Positions 29,777-40,634 are shown, counted from the first letter of the stretch. The stretch is 64,000 nt of DNA from an uncultured Clostridia bacterium (GCA_947630285.1 CANRHD010000003.1:61651-125650); one strand, 5' to 3'. A program made the numbers and translations. The notes: generated by a model from the sequence alone, not told the origin.

Positions 29777-31063
29777 ATGGACGACAGAGAGCTTTCTTTT
29801 AAAATTTTAAACAGAATTGAACGGGATAAGGCTTATTCCAATCTGATTTTGGAGCATTATCTTACACGGTACAAGGCGCAGATTTATTCTCCGGCTTTTG
29901 TAACCGCACTTGTGTATGGGGTTATTGAGCGTAAAATTACGCTTGACTTTGTACTGTCGGAGTATTTATCACAGCCGATTAAAAAACTAAAGCCCGAAGT
30001 ACATACAATTTTGAGAATGGGCGTTTATCAGCTTAAATTTATGGATAATGTTCCCGATTCTGCGGCAGTAAACGAAAGCGTAAAGCTGTCAAAAAAATGC
30101 GGCTGTTCCTTTGCGTCGGGTCTGATCAATTCCGTTTTGCGTAAAATTTCAAAAAACGACATAATATACCCGAATACCGATGATAAAATATTTAATATGA
30201 GCGTAAAGTATTCCTGCCCGGAAAGCCTTGTAAGGCAGTTTTGCGGCGATTACGGCGAAGCTTGCGCCGAGGGGCTTATATCGGGATTTTTGGGTAATTC
30301 AGATATAAACATCAGGGTAAATACCTTAAAAACCGATGCGCCTTCGCTTATTAAGGAGCTTGAAAGCAGGGGAATAAGCTGCCGTGCTTCGGAGCTTGTC
30401 GAAAACCATATAATCGTTAAAAACTTCGGCTCTGTAGAAAGCACCCCGGAATATAAAAACGGGCTTTTTCATGTTCAGGACGCTTCCTCCGCTCTGTGCG
30501 TTAAGGCGCTTGAGCTTGAGGAAAATATGACTTTTATAGACCTTTGCTCCGCTCCCGGCGGAAAAAGCTTTACGGCGGCGCAGTATATGAATAATAGGGG
30601 AACGGTTTACTCCTTCGATTTGTACGAGCAGAGAACACAGCTGATAAAAAGCGGCGCTGAAAGGCTCGGCATAGATATAATTAATGCAAAAACGGGCGAC
30701 GCTTCCGTCTTAAACAAGGCGCTTATAAACTCCGCAGACAGAGTTCTTGCCGATGTTCCGTGTTCGGGCCTCGGAATTATCGGAAGAAAGCCCGAAATAC
30801 GCTATAAAGACCTGTCTTTCGTTGACAAATTGACGGATTTACAGTATAATATTTTGAAAAACGCATCTGAATATGTTAAAGACGGCGGACTGCTTGTATA
30901 TTCCACCTGCTCGTTAAATAAAAAAGAGAACGAGGCTGTTTGCGACAGGTTCTTAAACGAGCGCAGGGGCTTTGAAAAGCACGGAGAATATACCACCTTG
31001 ATGCCGCATATAAACGGTACCGACGGCTTCTTTTACGCCGTTTTCAGGAGAAAAGCATTTTGA
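29777..31063 (+). CDS. rsmB: 16S rRNA (cytosine-5) methyltransferase RsmB
   Basis: NusB-like N-terminus; CSAPGGKSFTAA, DVPCSGLGIIGRKPE, STCSLNKKENE. Confidence 0.95.
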   Translation: MDDRELSFKILNRIERDKAYSNLILEHYLTRYKAQIYSPAFVTALVYGVIERKITLDFVLSEYLSQPIKKLKPEVHTILRMGVYQLKFMDNVPDSAAVNESVKLSKKCGCSFASGLINSVLRKISKNDIIYPNTDDKIFNMSVKYSCPESLVRQFCGDYGEACAEGLISGFLGNSDINIRVNTLKTDAPSLIKELESRGISCRASELVENHIIVKNFGSVESTPEYKNGLFHVQDASSALCVKALELEENMTFIDLCSAPGGKSFTAAQYMNNRGTVYSFDLYEQRTQLIKSGAERLGIDIINAKTGDASVLNKALINSADRVLADVPCSGLGIIGRKPEIRYKDLSFVDKLTDLQYNILKNASEYVKDGGLLVYSTCSLNKKENEAVCDRFLNERRGFEKHGEYTTLMPHINGTDGFFYAVFRRKAF

Positions 31064-32112
31064 GTAAAATTGATATCCGCTCTTTAAATTACGAAGAGCT
31101 GTCCTCACAAATTGAAGAGCTCGGTTTGCCGGGGTTCCGCACCGCCCAGATATATTCATGGCTTTATGAGAAGGGCGTGGAAAGCTTTTCCGAAATGTCC
31201 AATATTTCTAAGCCCTTGAGGGACAGGCTTTCCGAAATATACGAAATCAAAAACTGCGTTATTGATACTAAGCTTGTTTCTGAAATCGACGGTACCGTAA
31301 AATATTTGTACCGCCTGCGTGAAAACGAATACATTGAATGTGTCGTTATGAAATACAAGTACGGCTATTCCGTTTGTATTTCTACTCAGCTCGGGTGCAA
31401 GATGGGCTGTAAATTCTGCGCCTCCGCAATAGGGGGCTTTCAGAGAAACCTGACAGCCGGTGAAATGCTTTCGGAAATTTATACCGCTCAAAGGGATTTG
31501 AATATAAAAATTTCACACATAGTTTTAATGGGCACCGGCGAACCGCTTGACAATTTCGGCAATGTTATGCGCTTTATTGAGCTTGTCACCGACAAAAGGG
31601 GTCTTAACATAAGTATGAGGCACATATCGCTTTCAACCTGCGGAGTTGTGCCGAAAATTTATGAGCTTGCCGACAAAAAGCTCGGCCTGACCCTTTCCGT
31701 TTCGCTTCACGCTCCCAACGATGAAATCCGTTCGCAAACTATGCCCGTAAATTTAAAATGGAACATACAGGAGCTTTTGAAAGCCTGCAAATATTACGCA
31801 AAGACCACATCGAGGCGTATTTCTTTTGAATACGCTATGATCGACGGCTTTAACGACAGCGAAAAATGCGCTTATGAACTTGCCGAAAGGCTTGGCGGAA
31901 TGTTATGTCATATAAATTTAATTCCCGTAAACAATGTTAGGGAAAATAATTATGTCAGAAGCGGAAACGAGAGAATAAAAAAGTTTATTTCCGTCCTTGA
32001 GAGCAGAAATCTTACCGTTACGGTCAGGCGGACTCTCGGCAGTGACATTAACGCTTCCTGCGGTCAGCTAAGGGCCGGAAAAAGCAGGCAAAATCAGGCT
32101 CGGCAGGGTTAA
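31060..32112 (+). CDS. rlmN: Dual-specificity rRNA/tRNA adenine C2-methyltransferase RlmN
   Basis: CISTQLGCKMGCKFCASAIGGFQRNL; MGTGEPLDNF. Confidence 0.95.
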   Translation: MSKIDIRSLNYEELSSQIEELGLPGFRTAQIYSWLYEKGVESFSEMSNISKPLRDRLSEIYEIKNCVIDTKLVSEIDGTVKYLYRLRENEYIECVVMKYKYGYSVCISTQLGCKMGCKFCASAIGGFQRNLTAGEMLSEIYTAQRDLNIKISHIVLMGTGEPLDNFGNVMRFIELVTDKRGLNISMRHISLSTCGVVPKIYELADKKLGLTLSVSLHAPNDEIRSQTMPVNLKWNIQELLKACKYYAKTTSRRISFEYAMIDGFNDSEKCAYELAERLGGMLCHINLIPVNNVRENNYVRSGNERIKKFISVLESRNLTVTVRRTLGSDINASCGQLRAGKSRQNQARQG

Positions 32113-32128
32113 TAGGAGGTAGTGAAAT

Positions 32129-32857
32129 TTGAGAATTGTTGCCAAAACAGATATCGGCAGAGTGCGAAATTCCAATCAGGATTCATATACTGCCGGCGAA
32201 TTGCCAAATTCGGTTGCATGGGCTGTTGTGTGCGACGGTATGGGGGGAGCTGCCGGAGGCAATGTAGCCTCATCGACAGCGGTAAAAATAATCTCCGAAA
32301 AAATTACCTCGCTCTACAGAAGCGGTATGAGCCCCATGTCGATAAAAAATATGCTTGTATCCGCAATTAATGCGGCAAATATCAGCATCTTTGATATGAG
32401 CAGGGCTAACATAGAGCTTGAGGGCATGGGCACAACGGTTGTTTGCGCCGTTATTGTTGACGGCGTTGCATATATAGCGCATGCCGGCGACAGCAGGGCG
32501 TATGCCGTAAGCGGTAAAGAGGTAACTCAGCTTACCAAAGACCATTCTATTGTTCAGGAGCTTATCGAAAAGGGCGAAATTACGCAAAATCAGGCGAGGA
32601 ACCACCCGAACAAAAACATTATCACAAGGGCTTTGGGCGTTGACAGCGATATTAAAATAGACTATTGCGAATACGACATGAACAGCGGCGACATCATAAT
32701 TCTCTGCACCGACGGCCTTACAAATTTTGTCGATTCCGATATGTTTAAAAATATTATTGAGCATAATCCTTATTATCAAATAGCGGATTTGCTTGTAAAC
32801 AAAGCAAATGAAAATGGCGGCGGCGATAACATAACAGTTGTTGCACTTTCTTATTAA
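32129..32857 (+). CDS. PP2C family Ser/Thr phosphatase
   Basis: TDIGRVRNSNQDSY, VVCDGMGGAAGG, AHAGDSRAYAV, CTDGLTNFV. Confidence 0.95.
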   Translation: MRIVAKTDIGRVRNSNQDSYTAGELPNSVAWAVVCDGMGGAAGGNVASSTAVKIISEKITSLYRSGMSPMSIKNMLVSAINAANISIFDMSRANIELEGMGTTVVCAVIVDGVAYIAHAGDSRAYAVSGKEVTQLTKDHSIVQELIEKGEITQNQARNHPNKNIITRALGVDSDIKIDYCEYDMNSGDIIILCTDGLTNFVDSDMFKNIIEHNPYYQIADLLVNKANENGGGDNITVVALSY

Positions 32858-32868
32858 AGGAGAAAACT

Positions 32869-35025
32869 ATGGAGAACTATTGCGGTAAGCGACTTGACGG
32901 TCGTTATGAAATCAGGGAGATCATAGGCGTCGGCGGTATGGCGGTTGTCTATAAGGCCTATGACAATATTGACGACAGAATCGTAGCTGTTAAAATCCTT
33001 AAAGAGGAGCTTTTGGCAAACGAGGAATTCCGCCGTCGTTTTAAGAATGAATCAAAGGCTATTGCCGTTCTTTCGCACCCGAATATTGTCAAGGTCTATG
33101 ATGTTAGCTTCGGAGACAGGCTTCAGTATATCGTTATGGAATATATTGAGGGCATAACCTTAAAGGAATACATTGAACAGCAAATGATAATTAACTGGAA
33201 GGAAACTGTTCACTTCGTAAGCCAGATTTTGCTCGCCTTACAGCATGCCCATGATAAGGGCATAGTTCACAGGGATATAAAACCGCAGAACATAATGCTT
33301 TTGCAGGACGGCACCATTAAGGTTACGGACTTCGGAATTGCCAGGTTTTCGAGGAGCGACACAAAAACCATTTCCGAAGAGGCGATCGGCTCTGTTCACT
33401 ATATAAGCCCCGAACAGGCAAGGGGAGAAATTACCGACGACAAGGCGGATATTTACTCTGTAGGCGTAATGATGTATGAAATGCTTACGGGTCAGCTTCC
33501 TTTCCAGTCGGACAATGCCGTTTCAATAGCTATCATGCAGCTTCAGCAGGAGGCTAAGCCGCCCAGAGAAATTAATCCCAACATTCCTTTGGGTCTTGAA
33601 CAGATTACGATGAGGGCTATGCAGAAAAAGCGCTCTAACCGCTATCACTCTGCCGCAGAAATGCTGCTTGATATTGACGAGTTTAAGCGCAATCCCTCAA
33701 TTAAATTTAACTATAATTATTTTGTAGACAACGAGCCTACAAAATATGTTCCCAGAAACAGCGATAACCGTAATTCCGAGCAAAGACCCCAAAGGACCGA
33801 CAGGACTGCGCCTGCCGCCAATGCGCAGGACGATATTAAAAACGAAGAACCGAATAAAACCATGCCGATTTTGTTTGGAATTATTGCCGGTATTATCGTT
33901 ATTATCGCCGTTTTTGCAGGAATACTTATTTTCAAAGGCACAAATAAAATAGCGGTTCCGGATTTTGTCGGAATGAATTATAACGATGAAATTCTTACAA
34001 ATTCCGAATATACCGATAAATTCAAGTTTGAAACCGAATCCGTATATTCCGAAGACCAGGAAGCCGGCGTTGTTCTCAAACAGACTCCCGAAAAAGATAC
34101 AAAGGTTAAAAAGGGCAGTACCGTTAAGCTCTCGATAGCTTATAACGATGAAAACATTTTGATTACCGGTATTCTCGGCTTAACCCAAAAGGAAGCGGAG
34201 ACAAAGCTTGAAAAGCAGGGCTTTGTTGTCAAGGCAGTAGAGCAGTACGAGAAAAATATAAGTCCCGGGCTTGTAATTAATTCAGAACCGTCCGAGGGCG
34301 CATTTGCGGTTAAGGGCTCTACGATTACCATTTATATATCCACAAACCAAAACCCCGATAAGGTTACCGTTCCCGAGGTTCAGGGCCACAATAAAGAGTT
34401 GGCGATAGAGATGTTAAAATCGGCCGGCTTTACCGTAACTACCGTAGACCAGGATAACGAGGCCGAAAAAGGCCAGGTCATTAAGCAGAAGCCCGAGGCC
34501 GGCACACAGGCGGATAACGGCTCGGAGGTTACCATTTATGTAAGTACGGGCGTTCCGGCGGAAAGCACGGCTACGATAGAGGTTTCTCTTCCCAAGACCG
34601 TCAACGAGTCAACAGGCACCATGAAAGTTTATCTCGGCAGCGATCTTTATAAGACCTACAATGAAGTTTTGCTTGACGGCGGTACCAAGACTATTGAAAT
34701 TACCGGCAAGGGAGCAAATCAGAAATTCACGGTAAAAATCAACGACCAGACCATATTGCGAGGCACCATTGACTTTACCAAGGCTAAGGCGGAAGTATCC
34801 AATACGGAGAAAAATGTATATGTCGAAAAATCACCCGTTCCCAATGTTGTTGGCAAAGATGTAAGCGAGGCTTTGTCTATTCTTGAAAAAGCCGGATTTA
34901 CAAATGTTGATGTTTTCGACTCTGAAAATAACCCCGTTTCAAGCGGCACGGTTACAAGTCAGCTTCCCGTACACGATACCTCCACATATACTCCGAGTCA
35001 GAAGATAACTCTTATGGTTGAATAA
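32869..35025 (+). CDS. PASTA-domain Ser/Thr kinase (PrkC/Stk-type)
   Basis: GVGGMAVVYKAYD, HRDIKPQNIML, DFGIARFS; TM then PASTA repeats. Confidence 0.95.
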   Translation: MENYCGKRLDGRYEIREIIGVGGMAVVYKAYDNIDDRIVAVKILKEELLANEEFRRRFKNESKAIAVLSHPNIVKVYDVSFGDRLQYIVMEYIEGITLKEYIEQQMIINWKETVHFVSQILLALQHAHDKGIVHRDIKPQNIMLLQDGTIKVTDFGIARFSRSDTKTISEEAIGSVHYISPEQARGEITDDKADIYSVGVMMYEMLTGQLPFQSDNAVSIAIMQLQQEAKPPREINPNIPLGLEQITMRAMQKKRSNRYHSAAEMLLDIDEFKRNPSIKFNYNYFVDNEPTKYVPRNSDNRNSEQRPQRTDRTAPAANAQDDIKNEEPNKTMPILFGIIAGIIVIIAVFAGILIFKGTNKIAVPDFVGMNYNDEILTNSEYTDKFKFETESVYSEDQEAGVVLKQTPEKDTKVKKGSTVKLSIAYNDENILITGILGLTQKEAETKLEKQGFVVKAVEQYEKNISPGLVINSEPSEGAFAVKGSTITIYISTNQNPDKVTVPEVQGHNKELAIEMLKSAGFTVTTVDQDNEAEKGQVIKQKPEAGTQADNGSEVTIYVSTGVPAESTATIEVSLPKTVNESTGTMKVYLGSDLYKTYNEVLLDGGTKTIEITGKGANQKFTVKINDQTILRGTIDFTKAKAEVSNTEKNVYVEKSPVPNVVGKDVSEALSILEKAGFTNVDVFDSENNPVSSGTVTSQLPVHDTSTYTPSQKITLMVE

Positions 35026-35026
35026 A

Positions 35027-35908
35027 ATGGAAAAACTTAAAGGCACAATTTTAAAAGGCATTGGCGGCTTCTACTATGTTGAAGCCGCCAATACGGTATA
35101 TGAATGTAGGGCGAGGGGCGTTTTCAGAAAAGACAAAACAACGCCTTTAGTCGGCGATAAGGTCATAGTTTCCGTTGAACGAAACGGGGAAAACGCCATT
35201 GACGAGATACTCGAACGCAAAAACTTTCTCTCCCGTCCGCCCGTGGCAAACATTGACAACCTTATAATCGTAGCTTCTACGGTTGAGCCAAAGCCCTCTG
35301 CGCTTGTAATCGACAAGCTTATAGCCGTTGCCGAGTACAAGGGCATAGAGCCTGTGCTTGTAATTTCAAAGGCAGATCTCTCCTCGGCCGAGGAGCTGTT
35401 TGAAATCTACAGCAAATCGGGCATAATCACCGTTCCCGTTTCCAACAAAACCGGGGAGGGCGTAGACAAAGTTAAAGAGCTTATAAAAGATAAAATCAGC
35501 GCTTTTACGGGAAATTCGGGCGTAGGCAAGACTTCTCTGCTTAATAACCTTGACCCCACGCTATCTCTTAAAACGGCCGAAATAAGCCAAAAATTAGGCA
35601 GAGGCAGGCACACTACAAGACAGGCCGAGCTTTTTAAGACCTGCGGCGGACTGATTATGGATACGCCGGGCTTTTCTTCGTTTGAAATTAACAAGGATAA
35701 TTTAATCCTTAAAGACGAGCTTCCGTACTGCTTCAGGGAGTTCAGGAAATATTTGGACTCTTGTAAATTTACCTCCTGCACGCATACCTGCGACAAGGGC
35801 TGCGCTGTCGTTGAGGCCGTGAAAAACGGCGAAATCAGCCCCTCGAGGCACAAAAGCTATGTTCAGCTTTACAATGAAGTAAAGGATATAAAACAATGGG
35901 ATTTGTAA
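35027..35908 (+). CDS. rsgA: Ribosome small subunit GTPase RsgA
   Basis: FTGNSGVGKTSLLN, DTPGFSSFEI, circularly permuted GTPase with C-terminal Zn motif. Confidence 0.95.
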   Translation: MEKLKGTILKGIGGFYYVEAANTVYECRARGVFRKDKTTPLVGDKVIVSVERNGENAIDEILERKNFLSRPPVANIDNLIIVASTVEPKPSALVIDKLIAVAEYKGIEPVLVISKADLSSAEELFEIYSKSGIITVPVSNKTGEGVDKVKELIKDKISAFTGNSGVGKTSLLNNLDPTLSLKTAEISQKLGRGRHTTRQAELFKTCGGLIMDTPGFSSFEINKDNLILKDELPYCFREFRKYLDSCKFTSCTHTCDKGCAVVEAVKNGEISPSRHKSYVQLYNEVKDIKQWDL

Positions 35909-36531
35909 AAGGCAAAAGGTGCGTTATAGCGGCGGCAGGGGAGCCGGAAAGCGCAGGCTTCGTCAAGAATTTAATAACGCAAAACGACTTTGTAATTGCC
36001 GCTGACGCTGGATATTTTTTACTTGAAAGCGCCGGAATTACTCCCGATTTAATTGTCGGCGATTTTGACTCTGCCGAAAAACCCCGTCTGAATGTCGAAA
36101 CAATAACCTTAAATCCCGTAAAAGACTGTACCGATACGGAGTTTGCGGTCGAAAAGGCCGTTGAGATGGGCTATAGGGATATTTTGATTTTAGGCGCTCT
36201 CGGCGGAAGAATTGACCACAGCTTTGCAAATATTACAATAACCGCACAGTATAAAAACAAAGGCGTAAATATAATTTTAACGGGCGAGGGCAGAAAAATT
36301 TACGCTTTGAAGGACGAAACGCACATTTTAAACAAAACAAATTCCTATGTGTCCGTCTTTGCTTTCGGCGGAGATTGCACGGTAACGCTTGAGGGTATGT
36401 TTTATCCGCTTAAAAATTATGTTCTTTCTCCTTTCTGCGATTTGGGCGTTAGCAACGAAATTGTCTGTGACAATGCCAAAATTACCGTTTCCGGCTGTGT
36501 TTTGATTGTTATGGAGGTTGCAAAAGAATAA
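35896..36531 (+). CDS. thiN: Thiamine diphosphokinase
   Basis: IAADAGYFLLESAGITPDLIVGDFDSAE; LGALGGRIDHSFANI. Confidence 0.9.
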   Translation: MGFVKGKRCVIAAAGEPESAGFVKNLITQNDFVIAADAGYFLLESAGITPDLIVGDFDSAEKPRLNVETITLNPVKDCTDTEFAVEKAVEMGYRDILILGALGGRIDHSFANITITAQYKNKGVNIILTGEGRKIYALKDETHILNKTNSYVSVFAFGGDCTVTLEGMFYPLKNYVLSPFCDLGVSNEIVCDNAKITVSGCVLIVMEVAKE

Positions 36532-36592
36532 TTTTAACATTTTTTATAAATTCGCATATTGTATAATAAGAACTGTAGAAAGCGGTGACAAT

Positions 36593-36745
36593 ATGCGAAA
36601 GAAAAAGCAAAAGCTTAATATTGGTATAATTTTTGCTATGTTCGGTTTAGGACTGATGCTCGCTTTTATTTTACCGCCGAAATTCCTTGTTGTTGTACTT
36701 TCTGTGGCTCTTGTTGTATGCGGCGTTTCTCTTTGCAAATCATAA
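36593..36745 (+). CDS. Small hydrophobic membrane protein (50 aa)
   Basis: ATG 36593; MRKKKQKLNIGIIFAMFGLGLMLAFILPPKFLVVVLSVALVVCGVSLCKS. Confidence 0.6.
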   Translation: MRKKKQKLNIGIIFAMFGLGLMLAFILPPKFLVVVLSVALVVCGVSLCKS

Positions 36746-36759
36746 TGGAGGCTGATTTT

Positions 36760-36843
36760 ATGAAAGTAGTTGTGGTAAAAAGTCCAAAAATTCTGAGCGG
36801 ATTGTTGAGATGGATTTTCGGAATTAAAAAAGAAAGCGTATAG
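36760..36843 (+). CDS. spoVM: Stage V sporulation protein M (27 aa, not in the ORF track)
   Basis: AATGGAGG RBS then ATG; MKVVVVKSPKILSGLLRWIFGIKKESV matches SpoVM length and amphipathic pattern (B. subtilis MKFYTIKLPKFLGGIVRAMLGSFRKD); located after rsgA-thiN as in Bacillus. Confidence 0.85.
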   Translation: MKVVVVKSPKILSGLLRWIFGIKKESV

Positions 36844-36851
36844 TTACATAA

Positions 36852-36881
36852 AGCGGCACGGAATTTCCCTGCCGCATTTTG
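36852..36881 (+). terminator. Intrinsic terminator after spoVM
   Basis: GCGGCA-cggaatttccc-TGCCGC-ATTTT. Confidence 0.65.
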
Positions 36882-36892
36882 TAAAATAATAC

Positions 36893-36920
36893 TTGACAAG
36901 ATTAATTTATTATATAAAAT
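36893..36920 (+). promoter_or_regulatory. Sigma-A-type promoter for the aminotransferase (possibly guaB too)
   Basis: TTGACA (36893-36898) - 16 nt - TAAAAT (36915-36920). Confidence 0.55.
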
Positions 36921-36949
36921 AAGAGTAATATAATTAAGGAAATGATATT

Positions 36950-38167
36950 TTGAAGGTTTACGAAAAATCAAAGAAGCTTGACAATGTTTGCTACGATATA
37001 AGAGGTCCCGTTCTGGACGAGGCAAACAGAATGTCCGACGACGGAATAAAAATTTTAAAGCTTAATATAGGCAACCCGGCGCCGTTTAATTTTGACGCCC
37101 CCGACGAGATTATTTACGATATGATTCATAATCTCCGCAGGTCGGAGGGCTACTCGGACTCTAAGGGGATTTTCTCCGCAAGGAAAGCAATAATGCAGTA
37201 TTGCCAGATTAAAAAAATTCCCAATGTTGACATCAACAGCATCTACACCGGAAACGGCGTAAGCGAATTGATTACCATGTCGATGCAGGGTCTGCTTGAC
37301 AGCGGCGACGAAATTCTTGTGCCGGCTCCGGATTATCCTCTGTGGACCGCCTCGGTAAATCTTGCAGGCGGCAAAACCGTTCATTATATGTGCGATGAGC
37401 GCAACGAGTGGAACCCCGATATAGAGGATATTAAATCCAAAATTACCGACAGGACAAAGGGAATTGTCATAATAAACCCGAACAATCCGACAGGTGCGCT
37501 GTACTCCGACGAAATTCTTAAGGAAATTGTTGATATTGCAAGAAAAACAGGTATTATTATTTTCTCCGATGAAATCTATGACAGGCTTGTTATGGACGGC
37601 TTAAAGCATACCTCGATTGCATCTCTTGCCCCGGACCTGCCGTGCATTACATTTAACGGCCTTTCAAAATCCCACAGGGTAGCCGGGTTCAGATGCGGCT
37701 GGATGGTCATAAGCGGCGATAAGAGCAGAATTAAGGGCTATATTGAGGGCTTAAATCTGCTTTCTTCCATGCGCCTTTGCTCAAATGTTCCCTCACAGCA
37801 AATTATACAGACCGCTCTCGGCGGCTATCAGAGCGTTGACGAGCTTTTAAAGCCGGGCGGAAGAATATTTGAACAGCGTGAGTTTATTTACAAAGCGCTT
37901 ACGGAAATTGACGGAGTGTCCGTTGTAAAGCCTAAGGCGGCTTTTTACATTTTCCCGAAATTTGATATGAAAAAGTTCAGTTTAAAAGACGACGAAAGGT
38001 TTGCCCTTGATTTCCTAAAGCAGAAGAAAATACTTACTGTTCATGGTACGGCCTTTAATTATCCGACGCCCGATCACATAAGAATAGTTTATTTGCCGAA
38101 TATAAAGGATTTAAGCTATGCCGCCGCCGAATTAAAGGATTTCCTCAGCGGCTATTCGCAGGCATAA
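36950..38167 (+). CDS. Class I/II PLP aminotransferase (AlaA-like)
   Basis: LNIGNPAPFNFDAPDEI, GNGVSELI, NPNNPTGALY, GLSKSHRVAGFRCGWM. Confidence 0.9.
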   Translation: MKVYEKSKKLDNVCYDIRGPVLDEANRMSDDGIKILKLNIGNPAPFNFDAPDEIIYDMIHNLRRSEGYSDSKGIFSARKAIMQYCQIKKIPNVDINSIYTGNGVSELITMSMQGLLDSGDEILVPAPDYPLWTASVNLAGGKTVHYMCDERNEWNPDIEDIKSKITDRTKGIVIINPNNPTGALYSDEILKEIVDIARKTGIIIFSDEIYDRLVMDGLKHTSIASLAPDLPCITFNGLSKSHRVAGFRCGWMVISGDKSRIKGYIEGLNLLSSMRLCSNVPSQQIIQTALGGYQSVDELLKPGGRIFEQREFIYKALTEIDGVSVVKPKAAFYIFPKFDMKKFSLKDDERFALDFLKQKKILTVHGTAFNYPTPDHIRIVYLPNIKDLSYAAAELKDFLSGYSQA

Positions 38168-38200
38168 AATGAAGATATTAAAATTATGGGAGGAATTAAA

Positions 38201-39706
38201 ATGGCTAAGTTTATTAATGAACCTGCTCATACCTTTAATGAGTATCTGCTTGTTCCGGGTTACTCTTCAAGCGAGTGTATTCCTGCAAATGTTTCGCTCA
38301 AAACACCGCTTGTGAGGTACAAAAAGGGTGAAGAACCGGCAATAACAATGAATATCCCCTTGGTATCTGCTATAATGCAGTCGGTATCGGGCGATAAGCT
38401 GGCGGTAGCTCTCGCAACCGAGGGCGGCGTTTCGTTTATTTACGGCTCGCAGACCGTCGAGGAAGAGGCCGCAATGGTCAAGAGAGCAAAAACCTACAAA
38501 GCCGGATTTGTAAAAAGCGACTCCAATCTTTGCCCCGATAATACGCTCGCCGATGTTGTCGAGCTTACAAAGCAGACAGGCCATTCAACTATCGCCGTTA
38601 CACAGGACGGCACGCCCGACGGAAAGCTTTTGGGCATAGTTACAAGCCGTGATTACAGGGTAAGTCGTATGTCGCCGGAGCTCAAGGTATCCGAGTTTAT
38701 GACACCGTTTAGCAAGCTTATAACCGCCGCCGAGGGCACAACCCTTAAAGAGGCCAACGATATTATTTGGGAACATAAGCTTAACTCACTTCCTATAATT
38801 TCAGACTCGCAAAAGCTTTGTTATATGGTTTTCCGCAAGGACTATGACTCCCATAAACAAAATCCCAATGAATTGTTGGACAGCGACAAGCGCTATATCG
38901 TAGGCGCAGGTATCAATACAAGGGATTACGCCCAAAGAGTTCCTGCCTTAATCGAGGCAGGCGCAGATGTGCTCTGTATTGATTCTTCGGAGGGATTTTC
39001 CGAGTGGCAGAAGCTCACAATCGAATGGATAAGAAAGAATTACGGCGAGTCCGTAAAAGTCGGCGCAGGCAATGTCGTTGACGCCGACGGCTTCAGATTT
39101 CTTGCAGACTGCGGAGCGGATTTTGTAAAGGTCGGTATAGGCGGAGGCTCTATCTGCATTACAAGGGAGACAAAGGGCATAGGCAGAGGACAGGCTACCG
39201 CTCTTATCGAGGTTTGCAAGGCAAGGGACGAATATTTTGAGGAAACCGGTATTTATGTTCCCGTTTGCTCCGACGGCGGTATAGTGTATGACCACCACAT
39301 TACCTTGGCTCTTGCTATGGGCGCTGATTTTATTATGCTCGGCAGATATTTTGCCCGTTTTGACGAAAGCCCCTCAAACAAAGTAAGCATCAACGGTACA
39401 TATTATAAAGAGTATTGGGGAGAGGGAAGCGCCAGGGCGAGAAATTGGCAGCGCTACGACCTCGGCGGAGATAAAAAGCTGTCGTTTGAAGAGGGCGTTG
39501 ACTCTTATGTTCCGTATGCCGGTTCGCTCAAGGACAATGTTGCGCTGACATTGAGCAAGGTAAAATCAACCATGTGCAACTGCGGTGCGCTTACAATAAG
39601 AGAGCTTCAGGAAAAGGCGAAGCTCACTCTTGTATCCGCAACGAGCATTGTTGAGGGCGGAGCGCACGATGTCATACAGAAAGACACTACTCCCACAATA
39701 AAATAA
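38201..39706 (+). CDS. guaB: IMP dehydrogenase
   Basis: GGAGG RBS, ATG 38201; CBS domains; [32 protein letters not shown]. Confidence 0.95.
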   Translation: MAKFINEPAHTFNEYLLVPGYSSSECIPANVSLKTPLVRYKKGEEPAITMNIPLVSAIMQSVSGDKLAVALATEGGVSFIYGSQTVEEEAAMVKRAKTYKAGFVKSDSNLCPDNTLADVVELTKQTGHSTIAVTQDGTPDGKLLGIVTSRDYRVSRMSPELKVSEFMTPFSKLITAAEGTTLKEANDIIWEHKLNSLPIISDSQKLCYMVFRKDYDSHKQNPNELLDSDKRYIVGAGINTRDYAQRVPALIEAGADVLCIDSSEGFSEWQKLTIEWIRKNYGESVKVGAGNVVDADGFRFLADCGADFVKVGIGGGSICITRETKGIGRGQATALIEVCKARDEYFEETGIYVPVCSDGGIVYDHHITLALAMGADFIMLGRYFARFDESPSNKVSINGTYYKEYWGEGSARARNWQRYDLGGDKKLSFEEGVDSYVPYAGSLKDNVALTLSKVKSTMCNCGALTIRELQEKAKLTLVSATSIVEGGAHDVIQKDTTPTIK

Positions 39707-39724
39707 AAATTAACTTTATAAATT

Positions 39725-39767
39725 AAAAACTCTCATCTTTGCACAGGGCATCGGTGGGAGTTTTTCT
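39725..39767 (+). terminator. Intrinsic terminator after guaB
   Basis: AAAAACTCTCATC ... GGTGGGAGTTTTTCTTT. Confidence 0.75.
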
Positions 39768-39776
39768 TTACTCTGA

Positions 39777-40510
<734 letters not shown>

Positions 40511-40564
40511 GGGAATTTATATACGCAATTACAGCCTTAAACCGACAATGTTAGATTTTATCTA

Positions 40565-40593
40565 TTGAAATTTTATATTTTTGGTGTTATAAT
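40565..40593 (+). promoter_or_regulatory. Near-consensus sigma-A-type promoter inside the candidate invertible segment
   Basis: TTGAAA (40565-40570) - exactly 17 nt - TATAAT (40588-40593), directed toward the acyltransferase. Confidence 0.8.
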
Positions 40594-40608
40594 CAAACAA
40601 AAGTTTAA

Positions 40609-40634
40609 CTGTCAAAAAGTACACATTTTGGCAA
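40609..40634 (-). promoter_or_regulatory. Candidate right inversion site (26-bp imperfect dyad, opposite orientation)
   Basis: + strand CTGTCAAAAAGT-AC-ACATTTTGGCAA; reverse complement TTGCCAAAATGT-GT-ACTTTTTGACAG shares 16 contiguous bp with the left site. Confidence 0.75.

Noticed and set aside
32270-32779. 169-aa minus-strand ORF in the PP2C gene
   Set aside because: Antisense to conserved PP2C motifs.
36526-36562. Sigma-E promoter ahead of the small gene/spoVM (GAATAAT ... CATATTGT)
   Set aside because: The spacing between the two boxes is 22 nt, well beyond the ~14-15 nt expected for sigma-E, so not called.
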